Shown one piece after another: positions 28,366-38,456 of a stretch of 64,000 bases of DNA. The notes beneath the pieces were generated by a model. That model was not told the DNA's origin. It searched no databases and saw only the letters and a program-made list of their open reading frames with translations. Each line of letters opens with the position of its first letter. Position 1 is the stretch's first letter. The stretch comes from Vibrio crassostreae. Lineage in GTDB: Bacteria > Pseudomonadota > Gammaproteobacteria > Enterobacterales > Vibrionaceae. Both the position numbers and the translations under genes were made by a program. The DNA is taken from the NCBI RefSeq assembly GCF_024347415.1, contig NZ_AP025476.1:2914001-2978000 (forward strand). The letters are read 5' to 3'.

Positions 28366-29760
28366 TTATCGACCAAACGGGTTAAAGCCACCACCCATTC
28401 CGCCCATACCTCCACCGCCGCCCATCATGCCTTGCATGTTGCGCATCATGCCTTTCATGCCACCTTTCTGCATTTTCTTCATCATCTTCTGCATTTGGGT
28501 GAACTGCTTAAGCATACGGTTTACATCTTGTACCTGTGTACCTGAACCAGCGGCAATACGCTTTTTGCGTGAGCCTTTGATTAGGTCAGGGCGTTGACGC
28601 TCTTTCATGGTCATAGAGTTGATGATCGCTTCCATTTGCTTGAACATCTTGTCATCAACTTTATCTTTAACGTTATCTGGTAGCTGAGACATGCCTGGAA
28701 GCTTATCCATCATGCCCATCATGCCGCCCATGTTTTGCATCTGACCAAGCTGTTCACGGAAGTCTTCAAGGTCAAAGCCTTTCTTCTCTTTGAACTTCTT
28801 AGCCAGTTTCTCTGCTTTCTCGGTATCAACGTTTTTCTGTAGGTCTTCAATAAGAGACAGAACGTCGCCCATACCTAGGATACGAGAAGCAACACGATCT
28901 GGGTGGAACGGTTCTAGTGCGTCAGTCTTTTCACCAACACCTAAGAACTTAATCGGTTTGCCTGTGATATGACGAACAGACAGAGCTGCACCACCACGCG
29001 CATCACCATCAACTTTCGTCAAGATAACACCGGTTAGTGGTAGCGCATCGCCAAAGGCTTTTGCAGTATTCGCAGCATCTTGACCTGTCATTGCATCAAC
29101 AACGAACAGTGTCTCTACTGGTTTAATTGCAGTATGAAGCTCTTTGATCTCGCCCATCATCTCTTCATCGATAGCCAAACGACCAGCAGTATCGACAAGT
29201 AGCACGTCGTAGAATTTCTTCTTCGCGTGGTCGATTGCAGCGTTTGCAATATCAAGAGGCTTTTGATCAGCTGAAGATGGGAAGAAGTCTACGCCAACAT
29301 CGCTTGCTAACGTTTCAAGCTGTTTGATCGCCGCTGGACGGTAAACGTCGGCAGATACAACCAAGACTTTCTTCTTGTCACGCTCAGTTAGAAGCTTAGA
29401 TAGCTTACCTACCGATGTGGTTTTACCCGCACCTTGTAGACCCGCCATTAAGATAACGGCTGGCGGCTGCGCTGCTAGGTTAAGAGCCTCGTTAGACTCA
29501 CCCATCACCGCTTCAAGTTCAGCTTGAACGATCTTAATAAATTCTTGACCAGGCGTTAGAGATTTAGAAACCTCAACACCCACAGCGCCTTCTTTTACGC
29601 GCTTAACAAAATCGCGGACAACGGGCAGTGCAACGTCGGCTTCAAGTAGCGCCATACGCACTTCACGCAGCGTCTCTTTAATATTGTCTTCGGTCAGACG
29701 ACCTTTACCGCTGATGTTCTTCAGCGTTTTGGATAGACGATCCGTTAAATTATCAAACAT
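28366..29760 (-). CDS. ffh: Signal recognition particle protein Ffh
   Basis: GTPase that binds signal sequences with 4.5S RNA and delivers ribosomes to FtsY. The protein has 464 residues from the ATG at 29760 (MFDNLTDRLSKTLKNISGKG). It carries the N domain, G domain (GLQGAGKTTSVGKL near 104-117; VDTAGR; TKVDGDARGG) and the methionine-rich M domain. The C-terminus has an unusually long Met/Gly tail (residues about 425-464). A start six codons earlier is possible but extends beyond the family. Divergent from ypjD as in E. coli. Confidence 0.97.
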   Translation of the reverse strand: MFDNLTDRLSKTLKNISGKGRLTEDNIKETLREVRMALLEADVALPVVRDFVKRVKEGAVGVEVSKSLTPGQEFIKIVQAELEAVMGESNEALNLAAQPPAVILMAGLQGAGKTTSVGKLSKLLTERDKKKVLVVSADVYRPAAIKQLETLASDVGVDFFPSSADQKPLDIANAAIDHAKKKFYDVLLVDTAGRLAIDEEMMGEIKELHTAIKPVETLFVVDAMTGQDAANTAKAFGDALPLTGVILTKVDGDARGGAALSVRHITGKPIKFLGVGEKTDALEPFHPDRVASRILGMGDVLSLIEDLQKNVDTEKAEKLAKKFKEKKGFDLEDFREQLGQMQNMGGMMGMMDKLPGMSQLPDNVKDKVDDKMFKQMEAIINSMTMKERQRPDLIKGSRKKRIAAGSGTQVQDVNRMLKQFTQMQKMMKKMQKGGMKGMMRNMQGMMGGGGGMGGMGGGFNPFGR

Positions 29761-29951
29761 AGTTTTCTCTTCGCTCAAAACTGCGACTATTACTGTGAGT
29801 ATACATTAGCGCGGATTAGAGTCATACCCGTTGTAGAGCGTTAATCATCCGTGCTTGTGATGTGAGACATTATTCACTTGGAATTGAATGAGGTTCGCCA
29901 TAGCCCCAAAGAGCGATGCGAGGTATAATTCGCCAATTAGTAATCATTTAA

Positions 29952-30755
29952 ATGGATACCATGGACAGTCTTATTGCGATCGCAGCAGCCTTTCTTTATA
30001 CAATGGCGATTTCCACGATCATTCCAGGTCTCGTGCACCAAACAGGAATCCGTGTAAAAACGGTGTTTATCAGCGCATTACTTGCTCTAGCTTTCCATGC
30101 TTGGTTGCTTGGCGATTTGATTTTTAATGCCAGTGGCCAAAACCTCAGTATCTTGAACGTTGCTTCATTAATCAGTTTAATCATATCTGTGGTTATGAGC
30201 GGCGCTATGCTCAAAACTCGTTTGTGGTTTATCTTACCCGTCGTTTATAGCTTCGCGGCACTGAACTTGATGGCTGCCACTTTTCTTCCAAGCACCTTCA
30301 TCAAACATCTAGAGAATGACCCAAAACTGCTCGTGCACATCTCTTTGGCTCTATTCTCATACGCGACACTGACTATCGGCGCGCTATACGCCCTGCAACT
30401 CGCGTGGCTAGATCACAAACTTAAAAAGAAAAAAGCGTTGGTGATCAACCCTAACCTACCTCCTTTAATGATGGTGGAGAGACAGCTTTTCAAGATCATT
30501 CTGATTGGTAATGGCTTATTAACGGGTACTTTGTTAACCGGCCTCATCTTCGTACAAGATATGTTTGCTCAAGGGAAAGCGCACAAGGCTGTGCTGTCTT
30601 TTATCGCTTGGGTTATCTACTCCATCCTTCTATGGGGTCACTATCAGAAAGGTTGGCGTGGACAAAAAGTCACGTGGTTTGCACTCGCGGGTGCCAGCAT
30701 GCTCACATTAGCCTACTTCGGTAGTCGCTTCGTTCAGGAAATCATCCTGAACTAG
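29952..30755 (+). CDS. ypjD: Inner-membrane protein YpjD, CcsA/HemX-like
   Basis: A 267-residue polytopic membrane protein with about eight hydrophobic segments, of the cytochrome c assembly (CcsA/HemX) family. Loops are short and polar and include a cytoplasmic LDHKLKKKKALVINPNLPP segment. The family in general handles haem. The role of YpjD is not established. It lies between ffh (divergent) and corB (same strand), the gammaproteobacterial order. The second ATG at 29961 is an alternative start. A TATAAT is seen at 29924-29929, but no good -35 box. Confidence 0.88.
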   Translation: MDTMDSLIAIAAAFLYTMAISTIIPGLVHQTGIRVKTVFISALLALAFHAWLLGDLIFNASGQNLSILNVASLISLIISVVMSGAMLKTRLWFILPVVYSFAALNLMAATFLPSTFIKHLENDPKLLVHISLALFSYATLTIGALYALQLAWLDHKLKKKKALVINPNLPPLMMVERQLFKIILIGNGLLTGTLLTGLIFVQDMFAQGKAHKAVLSFIAWVIYSILLWGHYQKGWRGQKVTWFALAGASMLTLAYFGSRFVQEIILN

Positions 30756-30765
30756 TCTGTAAAAT

Positions 30766-30794
30766 AAAGGCAAGGTCTCACATACCTTGCCTTT
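30766..30794 (+). terminator. Hairpin after ypjD
   Basis: An 11-bp perfect stem AAAGGCAAGGT / ACCTTGCCTTT with a seven-base loop, 11 bases past the stop. The following AAAATATT is T-poor, so termination may be partial and corB may be read from ypjD as well. Confidence 0.7.
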
Positions 30795-30882
30795 AAAATA
30801 TTGAGTGCAATACATTCAATTGACATCTCGACCATGTTCGGTCATAAATTAATCAAGATACACAAATAGGAAAAGAATAGTT

Positions 30883-32154
30883 TTGGACGACATATCAACG
30901 GGTATCTTATTTGCGCTACTCGCGTGTCTCATTGTAATTTCTGGTTATTTCTCTGGTTCCGAAACGGGCATGATGTCCCTGAACCGCTACCGTTTAAAGC
31001 ACTTGGCCAATACGGGTCATAAAGGTGCCAAACGTGTAGAAAAACTTCTGAACCGCCCAGACAGATTGATTGGTCTCATTCTTATCGGCAACAATCTCGT
31101 CAACATTCTTGCATCTGCGATCGCTACTATTCTTGGTATGCGCATCTACGGGGATATCGGTGTGGCTATCGCTACTGGTACCCTGACTCTCGTGATCCTC
31201 GTGTTCGCCGAGGTAACACCAAAGACCATCGCTTCTCTATTTCCTGAACGTGTCTCTTACGCGAGTAGTATCCTTTTGATGATACTGATGAAGGTGCTGT
31301 CACCATTAGTGATCTTGGTCAACTTCATTACCAACGGCTTCATTCGTATCTTAGGTGTCAAAGCCAGCCACGATGCGACCGACCACTTAAGCTCAGAAGA
31401 GCTTAGAACCGTGGTAAATGAAGCAGGTAGCCTAATCCCTCAGCGTCACCAAGATATGTTGGTGTCTATTCTAGATTTAGAGCACGTCACCGTGAACGAC
31501 ATCATGGTGCCACGTAATGAAATTACTGGTATTGACATCAATGACGACTGGAAATCTATCGTTCGCCAACTGACTCACTCGCCTCATGGCCGCGTGGTGC
31601 TGTACCGTGACCAAATAGATGAAGTGGTTGGCATGCTTAGGCTGCGTGAAGCTTACCGTCTGATGCTTGAAAAGAACGAATTCAATAAAGAGACCCTATT
31701 GCGTGCAGCGGATGAGATCTACTTTATTCCTGAAGCGACACCACTCAACATTCAGCTACTTAAGTTTCAACGCAATAAACAGCGTATCGGTTTGATTGTT
31801 GATGAATATGGCGATATCAACGGCTTGGTTACCTTGGAAGATATTCTGGAAGAGATCGTTGGTGAGTTTACCACCTCAATTGCGCCAAGTTTATCTGAAG
31901 AGATCACACCACAAAGTGATGGTAGCTTCTTAATTGAAGGCAGCGCCAATATCAGAGACATCAACAAAGGCTTGCAGTGGGCACTGCCTACCGATGGCCC
32001 TAGAACGCTGAATGGTTTGATACTGGAACACCTTGAAGATATTCCAGAGAGTCACCTGAGTGTTCAGGTTGCCAGCCACCCAATGGAAATCGTTGAACTC
32101 GAAGAGAACCGTATCAAGCAGGTGCGTGTGTTCCCACAGATCGTGAACGGCTAA
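30883..32154 (+). CDS. corB: CNNM/CorC-family membrane protein (CorB/YfjD), putative Mg2+/Co2+ exporter
   Basis: A 423-residue protein with a DUF21/CNNM membrane domain (about 1-150, with SGYFSGSETGMMSLNRYR), a CBS pair (about 195-330, IMVPRNEITGID ... VTLEDILEEIVGE) and a C-terminal CorC_HlyC domain (about 335-423). The family is linked to divalent cation efflux and resistance. E. coli YfjD and Salmonella CorB are the closest relatives by context (ffh-ypjD-yfjD). The start is TTG, supported by AGGAAAAG about ten bases upstream. No ATG or GTG fits the conserved N-terminus. Confidence 0.9.
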   Translation: MDDISTGILFALLACLIVISGYFSGSETGMMSLNRYRLKHLANTGHKGAKRVEKLLNRPDRLIGLILIGNNLVNILASAIATILGMRIYGDIGVAIATGTLTLVILVFAEVTPKTIASLFPERVSYASSILLMILMKVLSPLVILVNFITNGFIRILGVKASHDATDHLSSEELRTVVNEAGSLIPQRHQDMLVSILDLEHVTVNDIMVPRNEITGIDINDDWKSIVRQLTHSPHGRVVLYRDQIDEVVGMLRLREAYRLMLEKNEFNKETLLRAADEIYFIPEATPLNIQLLKFQRNKQRIGLIVDEYGDINGLVTLEDILEEIVGEFTTSIAPSLSEEITPQSDGSFLIEGSANIRDINKGLQWALPTDGPRTLNGLILEHLEDIPESHLSVQVASHPMEIVELEENRIKQVRVFPQIVNG

Positions 32155-32182
32155 CTGAGTTATCACTGAATATCACATAAAC

Positions 32183-32214
32183 AAAAGGCCCGATTCATTG
32201 AATCGGGCCTTTTA
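32183..32214. terminator. Bidirectional terminator between corB and luxS
   Basis: A 13-bp stem AAAAGGCCCGATT / AATCGGGCCTTTT with a short loop. It works for corB on the + strand and luxS on the - strand, which converge here. Confidence 0.93.
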
Positions 32215-32248
32215 ACATCTAACTCACCACACTCAAGGTGAAAAGTGA

Positions 32249-32767
32249 TTAGTCGATTTTAAGCTCTTGCAGCATAGACTCTGGCAGTGCCAGTTCATCA
32301 TTCTTGTTTACAGAGATGCCTGCAGCGATGATCGCATTCGCGATCTCTTTCGCTTCATCCAAAGAGTGCATTGCTGCGGTACCACATTGGTATTCGTTCA
32401 GCTCAGGGATCTTATTCTGGCTCTCAACTTTCAGTACGTCTTGCATCGCTGCCAACCAACCGTCAGCTACTTGTTGCTCTGTAGGCGTACCAATCAAGCT
32501 CATGTAGAAACCAGTACGGCAGCCCATCGGTGAAATATCGATGATCTCTACATCTGAACCGTTCAATTGATTACGCATGAAACCAGCGTATAGGTGCTCT
32601 AGAGTATGGATACCTTTCTCAGATAGGATGTCTTTGTTTGGCGCAGTAAAACGCAGGTCAAACACAGTGATGGTATCCCCTTTTGGGGTTTGCATTGTTT
32701 TAGCAACACGAACTGCCGGTGCGTTCATGCGTGTATGATCAACAGTGAAACTATCTAATAAAGGCAT
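32249..32767 (-). CDS. luxS: S-ribosylhomocysteine lyase (autoinducer-2 synthase)
   Basis: Cleaves S-ribosylhomocysteine to homocysteine and DPD, the precursor of AI-2, which feeds the LuxPQ branch of Vibrio quorum sensing. The 172 residues show the metal ligands His54 and His58 (HTLEH) and Cys128 (CGTAAMHS), plus the catalytic Cys83 (MGCRTGFY). GGAGAAGAG precedes the ATG. It is the third gene of gshA-lipoprotein-luxS, with 24 bases before it, so it is probably co-transcribed. Confidence 0.98.
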   Translation of the reverse strand: MPLLDSFTVDHTRMNAPAVRVAKTMQTPKGDTITVFDLRFTAPNKDILSEKGIHTLEHLYAGFMRNQLNGSDVEIIDISPMGCRTGFYMSLIGTPTEQQVADGWLAAMQDVLKVESQNKIPELNEYQCGTAAMHSLDEAKEIANAIIAAGISVNKNDELALPESMLQELKID

Positions 32768-32791
32768 TGCTCTTCTCCATGACGTCTGGCT

Positions 32792-33445
32792 TTAGAAAAA
32801 CCAGCTTCGATTGTCTTCTAGTTCTTTGCGGCACTGTTTCAGCTGCCATCCATAATCTTTTGCTTGCTGTTCGACTTTGCGCGCCACCTTAATCAACGAT
32901 GGCTTGCTGTTGTATGACTTGCGCTTATAACCACCACGGCCTTCATGATAAGCTAGGTATTGGTTATACGGGTCCCACAGTGAGATGCCCAATTGACGAC
33001 GCGTCTCGCTGGTATACCAACCGATGAACATCAATGCATCATCAAAGTTGGTTCTTGAGCCACCGTTATTGGTCGCCTTTTGGAAGTCTTCCCAAGCAGG
33101 ATCTTGAGCTTGTGCATAACCGTAGGCACTGCTTACACGCCCCCACGGTATAAAGCCAAGAATGTAATCTTTAGGTGGGCGCGCATCATGACGATAGCTA
33201 CTCTCTTGTTTCACAAAAGCCATCGCAACGTTAATCGGCGTGCCCCACTCTTCTTGCATATCCAAAGCATCTTCATACCATGAAGGGTGCTCTCGAAAGA
33301 TGCTACACAAATTATCTTGCTGCTTTGGCGGTGGCGTTGCACATCCAACCAATAGGCTAGAGACAACACCAACAGTCACCACAGGTAACCATTTACTACT
33401 CACACGAGTAGGCTGACCTAATAAGGCTTGCTTCCTTTCCACCAA
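32792..33445 (-). CDS. Lipoprotein with lytic-transglycosylase-like (SLT) domain
   Basis: Up to 217 residues. A hydrophobic segment ends in a lipobox (LLVGC, Cys35 of the longest form), so it is an exported lipoprotein. The mature part resembles a goose-type/SLT lysozyme fold: VKQESSYRHDARP near 100 supplies the catalytic-type Glu, SAYGYAQ follows like the GLMQ motif, and a YLAYHEGRGGYKRKSY segment is near 170. Muramidase activity is inference. It begins 7 bases after gshA. The start is uncertain: TTG at 33445, GTG at 33442, or GTG at 33403, which gives a shorter and more normal signal peptide. Confidence 0.8.
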   Translation of the reverse strand: MVERKQALLGQPTRVSSKWLPVVTVGVVSSLLVGCATPPPKQQDNLCSIFREHPSWYEDALDMQEEWGTPINVAMAFVKQESSYRHDARPPKDYILGFIPWGRVSSAYGYAQAQDPAWEDFQKATNNGGSRTNFDDALMFIGWYTSETRRQLGISLWDPYNQYLAYHEGRGGYKRKSYNSKPSLIKVARKVEQQAKDYGWQLKQCRKELEDNRSWFF

Positions 33446-33452
33446 AGTCTCG

Positions 33453-35021
33453 CTATGCTTTTAAATACGAAAAATAATCCGCTAAGAAGCTATCAAAATC
33501 TTGAGTGCTTGCTTCTTCACTTTGTTGCTGAGCAGTCACAGAGCGTTGAACTTCTGCTTCCATCAACTCAGCTGAGTAAACTTTGTATTGGTGTGCTTTG
33601 TGCTGCTCTGCATACGTTTTACCTAACGCACAGCCCACTTTACCTAAGCCACCTAACTTCTTAGTCTCTTCTAGCAACTGGCCAGAAATGGTCAGCTCTG
33701 GGTTATCAATCCAAGCTTCAAGCGTATCGCAGGTTTCTTGGTATGCACGACCACCTTGTTCAGCGTCCATCATCTCGGCAATAGAGCGTAGGTCTTTAAA
33801 GACACGCTTCGCCCAATCTTGCAGAGACAATCGCTCACCATGACAACCGATTTGCAGCTCTAAACCAACCTGACGACCTTCTAAGATCACCTTGTTCCAG
33901 TTATCGCGCCAGCACTCAAGTTCACAGTTATCCATCTCGGCAGAGTCTGTTAGTACACTCCACGTAAGGAATAGGTCCAAGAAGCGAACTTGCTGCTCAT
34001 TGATACCAATTGAGCTGAATGGGTTTACGTCTAAAGAACGAACCTCTATGTACTCAACACCAGCACGAGCGAGTGCTTCAGATGGTTTCTCACCACTCTT
34101 CGCCACACGCTTAGGACGGATTGGAGCATACAGCTCATTCTCAATTTGCAGTACATTGCTATTGAGTTGACGGTATTCACCATCAACCTTAGTGCCAATC
34201 TCAGCGAACTCTTCTGATGGTGTGCGAATCGCTTGATTCAAACCTTCAAGGTATTGGTCTAGGCTGTTGAAACCAATCTTCAATACACTTTGCGCACTAT
34301 TAGTGTAACCAAGATCGCTCAGGCGCAGTGCCGTTGCTTTTGGTAGATACAGTGTCTCGCCAATCTTTTCAAAAGGCAGACTTGTCTCCCTTCCTTTGAT
34401 GAAAGAAGAACATAGCGCAGGTGAAGCACCGAAGAAGTATGGGATTAACCAACCAAAGCGGTAGTAGTTACGAATCAAACCGAAGTAAGCATCTGACTTA
34501 GCTTCACAACGCGCTTCTTCTGTTTGCTCTCCAAACAGGCTATCCCAAAAGCTTTCTGGGAAAGAGAAGTTGAAGTGAACACCAGAGATAATCTGCATCA
34601 AGCTACCGTAACGGCGCTTTAAGCCTTCACGATATAGCGTCTTCATCTTACCGTTGTTAGAGGTGCCGTATTGCGCTAGTTGAATGTAATCTTCACTGCC
34701 AACGTAACAAGGCATAGAAAGCGGCCATAGCTTTTCGCCGTCTAACTTGGTTTGCGTGAAGTGATGGATATCAGACAACTGATTCAAAAGCGTCGGAACA
34801 TCGTTAGAAACAGGCGTGATAAATTCCAGTAGCGACTCAGAGAAATCGGTCGTTACCCATTCGTTCATCAACGCAGATCCCAAAGCCTCAGGGTGCGGCC
34901 CAGTAGCAAGGTGCCCATCTTCCGTGTAGCGTAATGTTTCCCTTTCAACACCACGACCGAATTGAGAGAAGGTCTTAGGGTTGGTTGCAACTTGCTTTAG
35001 TCGCGCAGCAAAATCAGTCAA
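33453..35021 (-). CDS. gshA: Glutamate-cysteine ligase
   Basis: First step of glutathione synthesis. The 522 residues match the gammaproteobacterial single-function GshA (E. coli 518). Conserved segments are [12 protein letters not shown] near 21-32 (ATP/Mg contacts), [10 protein letters not shown] near 146-155 and [11 protein letters not shown] near 328. The start is TTG at 35021, giving [15 protein letters not shown], and E. coli gshA also uses TTG. The ribosome binding site is poor. Followed closely by the lipoprotein gene and luxS. Confidence 0.96.
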   Translation of the reverse strand: MTDFAARLKQVATNPKTFSQFGRGVERETLRYTEDGHLATGPHPEALGSALMNEWVTTDFSESLLEFITPVSNDVPTLLNQLSDIHHFTQTKLDGEKLWPLSMPCYVGSEDYIQLAQYGTSNNGKMKTLYREGLKRRYGSLMQIISGVHFNFSFPESFWDSLFGEQTEEARCEAKSDAYFGLIRNYYRFGWLIPYFFGASPALCSSFIKGRETSLPFEKIGETLYLPKATALRLSDLGYTNSAQSVLKIGFNSLDQYLEGLNQAIRTPSEEFAEIGTKVDGEYRQLNSNVLQIENELYAPIRPKRVAKSGEKPSEALARAGVEYIEVRSLDVNPFSSIGINEQQVRFLDLFLTWSVLTDSAEMDNCELECWRDNWNKVILEGRQVGLELQIGCHGERLSLQDWAKRVFKDLRSIAEMMDAEQGGRAYQETCDTLEAWIDNPELTISGQLLEETKKLGGLGKVGCALGKTYAEQHKAHQYKVYSAELMEAEVQRSVTAQQQSEEASTQDFDSFLADYFSYLKA

Positions 35022-35120
35022 AATTCAGTTCACTTATCTTATATTGTTCTGATTAGAACTATCATAAATTAGGTTGGAGGAGAAAAGTAGAGTCTCTTCC
35101 CTCCCCCTTTAATGTGTACT

Positions 35121-37979
35121 CTAACGAATGATTTCAAGCTCTTCTATTGGAATATCTAACTTTTCTAATTGCGGGCGAAGCGAAGTCGCGTCACCAACAA
35201 CGATTATTTGATAATCATTCGGGTCGAACCATTTCTTCGATAGCTCGTTTAAGGTCTCTTTTGAAACCGTTTCAACTATCTGATTACGCTGTTGTAGGTA
35301 ATCTTCATCAAGGCTCAATGCGACAATATTACTCAACAACCCAGCCTTTTGACTTGGCGTTTCGTATTTAAGCGCATCTTGTTGACCGACGGCGAGGCGC
35401 ATAAATTTCACCTCTTCGTCAGTTAATCCACCCTGACTAAACTCGTTCAACTCATTAATAAACTCTTGAATCGATGGAACCGTCGCATTCGCCCTTACCT
35501 GCGCACTGAATACCACTGCACCAGTTTCTCGAGTACTTGCGAAGTAGCCGCTTGCACCGTAAGTGTAAGCTTTGTCTTCACGCAAGTTCTGGTTGATACG
35601 GCTATTGAAGTTACCCGCTAAGTTAAAGTTAGCTAACTGGCTCAAATACAATTCCCCCGTCGCATCAAATGGCAGGCCTTTACGCACTAAGCGAACAATG
35701 CTTTGCGGCGCACCCGGTTTGTCGACCAAATACAGGTTCTGACCTGAAAGCTCTTTGACGATCTGCGGACGCGTTAGTGGTGCCGCATCGCCTTGCCACT
35801 GTTCAAAGAATTGTAGCTGTTTCCCTGCCTCTTTCTTCGAGATGTCTCCCACAACAACAATATTGGCACCTTCTGGTGTATAATGTTGTGCATAGAATTT
35901 TTTCACATCGTCTAGGGTAAGTTTCGACAAAGACGCCTTGGTGCCGTCACTCGCGCGAGCAAAAATACTGTCACCAAACAGTACTTCACGGGTTGCTTGA
36001 GACGCCATCCAGCTTGGCTGCTGGTGCTGATACACAACGCCTTCTAGCATCTGTTTCTTAACTCGCTCGAAATCTTGCTCATCGAACTTAGGCTCGAATA
36101 GAACCTCTTGCACGATCGCTAAGGTTTGAGGCAGGTTTTTCTCTAGCGTAGAAACTGAAATATCCGTGGTGTAACTGCCCGCACTGATACTCACACTGCT
36201 ACCAAGCTTATCTAGTGTCGCTTGTAGCTCTTCAACCGTTCGTTTTGTCGAGCCTTCTTCCATCATAGAAGCGGTTAGGTTCGCTAGGCCTTCTTGACCT
36301 TTACGAACATAACGCTCGCCCGCTGGAAGTTGAATCTGTAGCTGTACGGTCGGTGTTTCACTAGTCACAGTACCAATCAAATCCGTGCCGTTGGCAAAGT
36401 GCATGCGGTACAAATCAGGCATCGTTGCTTCAACACCAAAGTTCACTTCTGGCATCACGCTGCGATCAAAAGTGTTCGGTGCTTTTCTGAAATCCAGCTG
36501 GTCTTCTGTCACCTTGCTGTATTCAGGCAAAGTACGTGGAGGCATAGTAAAGGTCGCTTCACGAACCGCTAAATCAAGTTGCTTCTTAGGCACCACACTC
36601 AAGGTCACCTTGTGCTTACCTTCGATGAAATCTTGATAGGCTTTACTTACGCTTTCTGGAGTCACCGCTCGGATTTGATCCAACTGTGATTCAATGCGAT
36701 CTGGTTGACCATAGAAGGTTTGGTTAGATGCCAGTTGTGAAACCTTGCCTTTTACACTTTGCAGTGCGAAAACGGCATTCGCTTCTGCCATGCCAGTGAT
36801 CTGGTCTAAACGCTCTTGCTCAACACCTTCTTTCGAAAATTGATCTAAGGTATCCATCAGCTCTTTATTAAGAACCGTCAAATCGCCTTTTTCACCTGAG
36901 TTGCCCATCGCATACACATACATGGTACAAGCGAGCTCAGCACAATCATGGAAAGATCCTGCACTGACTGCCTTCTGCGTTTTTACGAGATTTTGATATA
37001 GGTAACTGTTGGTACCTGAACCTAACACGTTAGACAGTGCATTCAGTGAAGCTTGGGTCTCTTCACCACGATACGTTGTTGGCCAACCCACAAGCACCAT
37101 CGGCTGACGAATATTGTCTTCTAAGGTGATGTACTTATCTTCAGTTAGAACAGCAGGTTGCTTCTCTGCCGCCTTCACTTCAGGACCTTGAGGGATTGGG
37201 CCAAAGTACTTGTTAACCCACTCTAGCGTGTCATCAACGTCGATATCACCACCGATAGTCAGTACCGCATTATTTGGGCCGTACCAGCGTAGGAAGAACG
37301 CCTTAAGGTCATTCACATCAACACGGTCTAGATCTTCCACATAACCAATTGGTTGCCAAGAGTAAGGGTGACCTTCTGGGTAAAGTGCTTCGCCCATGCG
37401 TTCCCACATCAAGCCGTAAGGACGATTTTCGTAGCTCTGCGCTCGTTCGTTTTTAACCGTGCCTCTTTGTACCTCAAATTTCTTCTGAGAAACTGCATCT
37501 AACAAGAAGCCCATTCGGTCGGATTCTAACCACAACATTTTTTCAAGTTGGTTAGAGGGAACAGTTTCAAAGTAGTTGGTACGGTCACGGTTAGTGGTAC
37601 CGTTTAACGAACCACCAGCCTCGGTAATGATCTTAAAGTGCTGTTGGTCACCAACATTCTCTGAACCTTGGAACATCATGTGCTCAAAGAAGTGAGCAAA
37701 GCCCGACTTACCTATCTCTTCACGAGCAGAGCCTACGTGGTAAGTCACATCAACATGCACCAATGGATCAGAATCATCAGGGGAAAGAATCACTGTCAGG
37801 CCGTTTTCAAGCTGATACTTGGTGTAAGGAATCACCACTTTATCTTTAGAAGGCCTAACCTCTTCTAACAGAGTGACACCTTCAGGTAACGAGAAAAAGA
37901 AGGGCGTTGAGCTAGGTACATTGTAAGAACAGCCAGCAATGGCGATAAGAGAAAATGTACCAAGTAAAACCTTTTTCAT
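35121..37979 (-). CDS. M16-family zinc metalloprotease, lipoprotein (PqqL/insulinase-like)
   Basis: A 952-residue protein with a signal peptide and lipobox (IAIAGC, Cys17). The first half is an active-type M16 domain with the inverted zinc motif HFFEH at 96-100 and the third ligand Glu in the NERAQSYENRPYG region near 175. The second half is a related inactive domain, the two-domain clam-shell seen in pitrilysin-type enzymes. It is probably an outer-membrane-anchored periplasmic peptidase. Substrate unknown. It is followed 99 bases later by gshA and preceded 9 bases earlier by yqaA. Confidence 0.92.
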   Translation of the reverse strand: MKKVLLGTFSLIAIAGCSYNVPSSTPFFFSLPEGVTLLEEVRPSKDKVVIPYTKYQLENGLTVILSPDDSDPLVHVDVTYHVGSAREEIGKSGFAHFFEHMMFQGSENVGDQQHFKIITEAGGSLNGTTNRDRTNYFETVPSNQLEKMLWLESDRMGFLLDAVSQKKFEVQRGTVKNERAQSYENRPYGLMWERMGEALYPEGHPYSWQPIGYVEDLDRVDVNDLKAFFLRWYGPNNAVLTIGGDIDVDDTLEWVNKYFGPIPQGPEVKAAEKQPAVLTEDKYITLEDNIRQPMVLVGWPTTYRGEETQASLNALSNVLGSGTNSYLYQNLVKTQKAVSAGSFHDCAELACTMYVYAMGNSGEKGDLTVLNKELMDTLDQFSKEGVEQERLDQITGMAEANAVFALQSVKGKVSQLASNQTFYGQPDRIESQLDQIRAVTPESVSKAYQDFIEGKHKVTLSVVPKKQLDLAVREATFTMPPRTLPEYSKVTEDQLDFRKAPNTFDRSVMPEVNFGVEATMPDLYRMHFANGTDLIGTVTSETPTVQLQIQLPAGERYVRKGQEGLANLTASMMEEGSTKRTVEELQATLDKLGSSVSISAGSYTTDISVSTLEKNLPQTLAIVQEVLFEPKFDEQDFERVKKQMLEGVVYQHQQPSWMASQATREVLFGDSIFARASDGTKASLSKLTLDDVKKFYAQHYTPEGANIVVVGDISKKEAGKQLQFFEQWQGDAAPLTRPQIVKELSGQNLYLVDKPGAPQSIVRLVRKGLPFDATGELYLSQLANFNLAGNFNSRINQNLREDKAYTYGASGYFASTRETGAVVFSAQVRANATVPSIQEFINELNEFSQGGLTDEEVKFMRLAVGQQDALKYETPSQKAGLLSNIVALSLDEDYLQQRNQIVETVSKETLNELSKKWFDPNDYQIIVVGDATSLRPQLEKLDIPIEELEIIR

Positions 37980-37988
37980 AGGTTCTCC

Positions 37989-38450
37989 TTAGAAAAAACC
38001 GAAGTAGATAGCAGCAAGTAAGCTATAGCGAGCGGCCTTGCCAATCGCTATCAAAATCACGCTAGGGATAAATTTCATTCTTAGCCAACCAGCTGCCAGA
38101 CACAAAGGATCACCAATGATCGGTAACCAACTAAATAACAGTGTCCAGTAGCCATAACGGCTTAGCCAAGCCATAGCCTTATGACCATGCTTTTCAGATT
38201 GAGTTCGATTAGGCAACCACAAACCAATCCAATAGTTAGTCAGGCCGCCTAAGGTGTTGCCTAATGTTGCCACCAGAATAATCGATGAGGTGGAAAAATG
38301 ATCTAGGCTCAATGCTGCCACAAGGCTAGCTTCTGAACCACCGGGGAGTAATGTGGCACTCAAGAAGCCACTGATGAAGAGTACCCACAGCGCTGAGTCC
38401 GAGAACCACAGCGCGATATTTTCAAAAAGGGAGTTAAAGAATTCTAGCAC
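37989..38450 (-). CDS. yqaA: Small DedA/VTT-like inner-membrane protein YqaA
   Basis: 153 residues with about four hydrophobic segments and the SNARE-associated (VTT) signature: FLSATLLPGGSEASLVA near 29-45, GNTLGGLTNYWIG near 65-77, and WLPIIGDPLCLAAGWLR near 107-123. The family is related to DedA proteins, linked to lipid carrier flipping, but YqaA itself has no settled role. In E. coli yqaA lies next to gshA. Here the M16 protease gene separates them. Confidence 0.9.
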   Translation of the reverse strand: MLEFFNSLFENIALWFSDSALWVLFISGFLSATLLPGGSEASLVAALSLDHFSTSSIILVATLGNTLGGLTNYWIGLWLPNRTQSEKHGHKAMAWLSRYGYWTLLFSWLPIIGDPLCLAAGWLRMKFIPSVILIAIGKAARYSLLAAIYFGFF

Positions 38451-38456
38451 TGCATA

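Noticed and set aside
29924..29929. TATAAT before ypjD as a promoter
   Set aside because: No acceptable -35 hexamer at 15-19 bases upstream; not listed as a promoter.
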